A DNA stretch of 6,347 nucleotides from Sporomusaceae bacterium (GTDB taxonomy: Bacteria > Bacillota_C > Negativicutes > Sporomusales_B > UBA7701). The translations under genes and the position numbers were made by a program. Position 1 is the first letter of the stretch, and the number at the start of each line of letters is the position of its first letter. The notes under the pieces were generated by a model that worked only from the letters and a program-made list of their open reading frames with translations, searched no databases and was not told the origin of the DNA. Below are positions 5,756 to 6,347 of the stretch, piece by piece. The stretch covers positions 7,375-13,721 of the forward strand of contig JALHDI010000125.1 of NCBI GenBank assembly GCA_022839045.1, written 5' to 3'.

Positions 5756-6347
5756 TTACTTCTCCGTCCGGTGTCCCATCCAGCAATGCTTGCTGTTGGC
5801 CATCCACTCCTGCACCGTGTTCAGCATCTCGCCGAACCGCTGGAAGTGGACCACCTCCCGCTCCCACAGGAACCGGAGCGTATCCTTCACGCATTCGTCG
5901 TCCGTGCAGGCGATAAGATGCTCGTACGTAGTGCGGGCCTTCTGTTCGGCCGCCATATCCTCCACAAGGTCGGTGATCGGGTCGCCCAGGCAGGCGATAT
6001 ACTTCGCCGACCAGGGAATACCGTTCGCGTCCGTCCAAAACAGGCCGTGATTATGCTGCACGAACTGCCCTTCCCAGCCGGCCTCTTTGAAATCCTCGCA
6101 ACACGCACCGTCCACCAGCTTATAGACCATCGCCGCGATCATCTCCATATGCGCCATCTCTTCGGTGCCGATATCCGTCAAAAGGGCCTTGGCATTGTCG
6201 GTGGGCATCGAATAACGCTGGTTGAGGTATCTGAGCGACGCCGACAGCTCGCCGTCCGGGCCGCCGTACTGGGTAATGACCATCTTGGCGAACTTCACAT
6301 CCGGACGGCTAACCCGCACAGGATGCTCCAGCTTCTTTTCATATATC
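5756..6347 (-). CDS. cotJC: Manganese catalase / spore-coat CotJC-like protein (first codons beyond right edge)
   Basis: A di-manganese catalase-family protein resembling CotJC, a Bacillus spore coat component; the family's reaction is 2 H2O2 to 2 H2O plus O2. The frame stays open to the right edge: before the GTG at 6319 it reads IYEKKLEHP, matching the usual MWxYEKKL start of CotJC. The GTG is therefore internal, and only about Met-Trp is missing, giving ~198 residues in all, near the family norm (~190). Ferritin-like helices carry the expected metal ligands: Glu in GGPDGELSA, Glu and His in TEEMAHMEM, Glu in MAAEQKA, and Glu and His in WEREVVHFQRF. No signal peptide is present. It converges on the hydrogenase operon but has its own terminator, so it is a separate unit. 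A role in peroxide defence or spore coat is inferred from the family; cotJA/cotJB would be expected beyond the right edge if it is the coat operon. Confidence 0.95.
   Translation of the reverse strand, partial: IYEKKLEHPVRVSRPDVKFAKMVITQYGGPDGELSASLRYLNQRYSMPTDNAKALLTDIGTEEMAHMEMIAAMVYKLVDGACCEDFKEAGWEGQFVQHNHGLFWTDANGIPWSAKYIACLGDPITDLVEDMAAEQKARTTYEHLIACTDDECVKDTLRFLWEREVVHFQRFGEMLNTVQEWMANSKHCWMGHRTEK

Overview
The window is GC-rich and densely coding. It looks like part of an anaerobic, probably spore-forming Firmicutes genome. I base this on a clostridial/Negativicutes-style multimeric [FeFe]-hydrogenase operon next to a CotJC-type manganese catalase, on strong AAGGAG-type ribosome binding sites, and on short gene spacings. 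The taxonomic guess (for example a GC-rich Sporomusaceae- or Peptococcaceae-like organism) is an inference and was not tested.

Layout. Bases 1-5543 (+ strand) hold one operon in the order of the Hnd/Hyd soluble hydrogenases: a NuoE/HndA-like [2Fe-2S] subunit (cut by the left edge), a small HndB-like thioredoxin-fold protein, a 1047-residue flavoprotein, and the [FeFe]-hydrogenase catalytic subunit (HndD/HydA type). Genes 1 and 2 overlap by four bases (ATGA). The other gaps are 12 and 15 bases, so the genes are very likely cotranscribed. A terminator-like hairpin with a T-run follows the hydrogenase gene. Bases 5544-5755 are non-coding and hold two terminators, one for each converging transcription unit. 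Bases 5756-6347 (- strand) encode a manganese catalase/CotJC whose first one or two codons lie past the right edge.

How the genes work together. In known relatives (HndABCD of Desulfovibrio, HydABC of Thermotoga and Acetobacterium), the NuoE, NuoF and HydA parts form a cytoplasmic flavin-based bifurcating complex. It couples H2 to both NAD(H) and ferredoxin. Here the NuoF-like subunit carries, in place of the usual C-terminal ferredoxin tail, a complete GltD/NfnB-like module with its own Fe-S cysteines, an FAD Rossmann fold and an NAD(P)H Rossmann fold. This is the most interesting feature of the window, because it gives the complex a possible second pyridine-nucleotide site and flavin. 

Two further oddities stand out. 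An 81-base in-frame tandem duplication lies inside the NAD(P)H-binding part of the GltD module. The hydrogenase also has an altered H-cluster environment: TSCSPGW instead of TSCCPGW, a new cysteine in the STCKSPQQ segment, and an MCCPGGCIGGGQP motif one residue shorter than the consensus.
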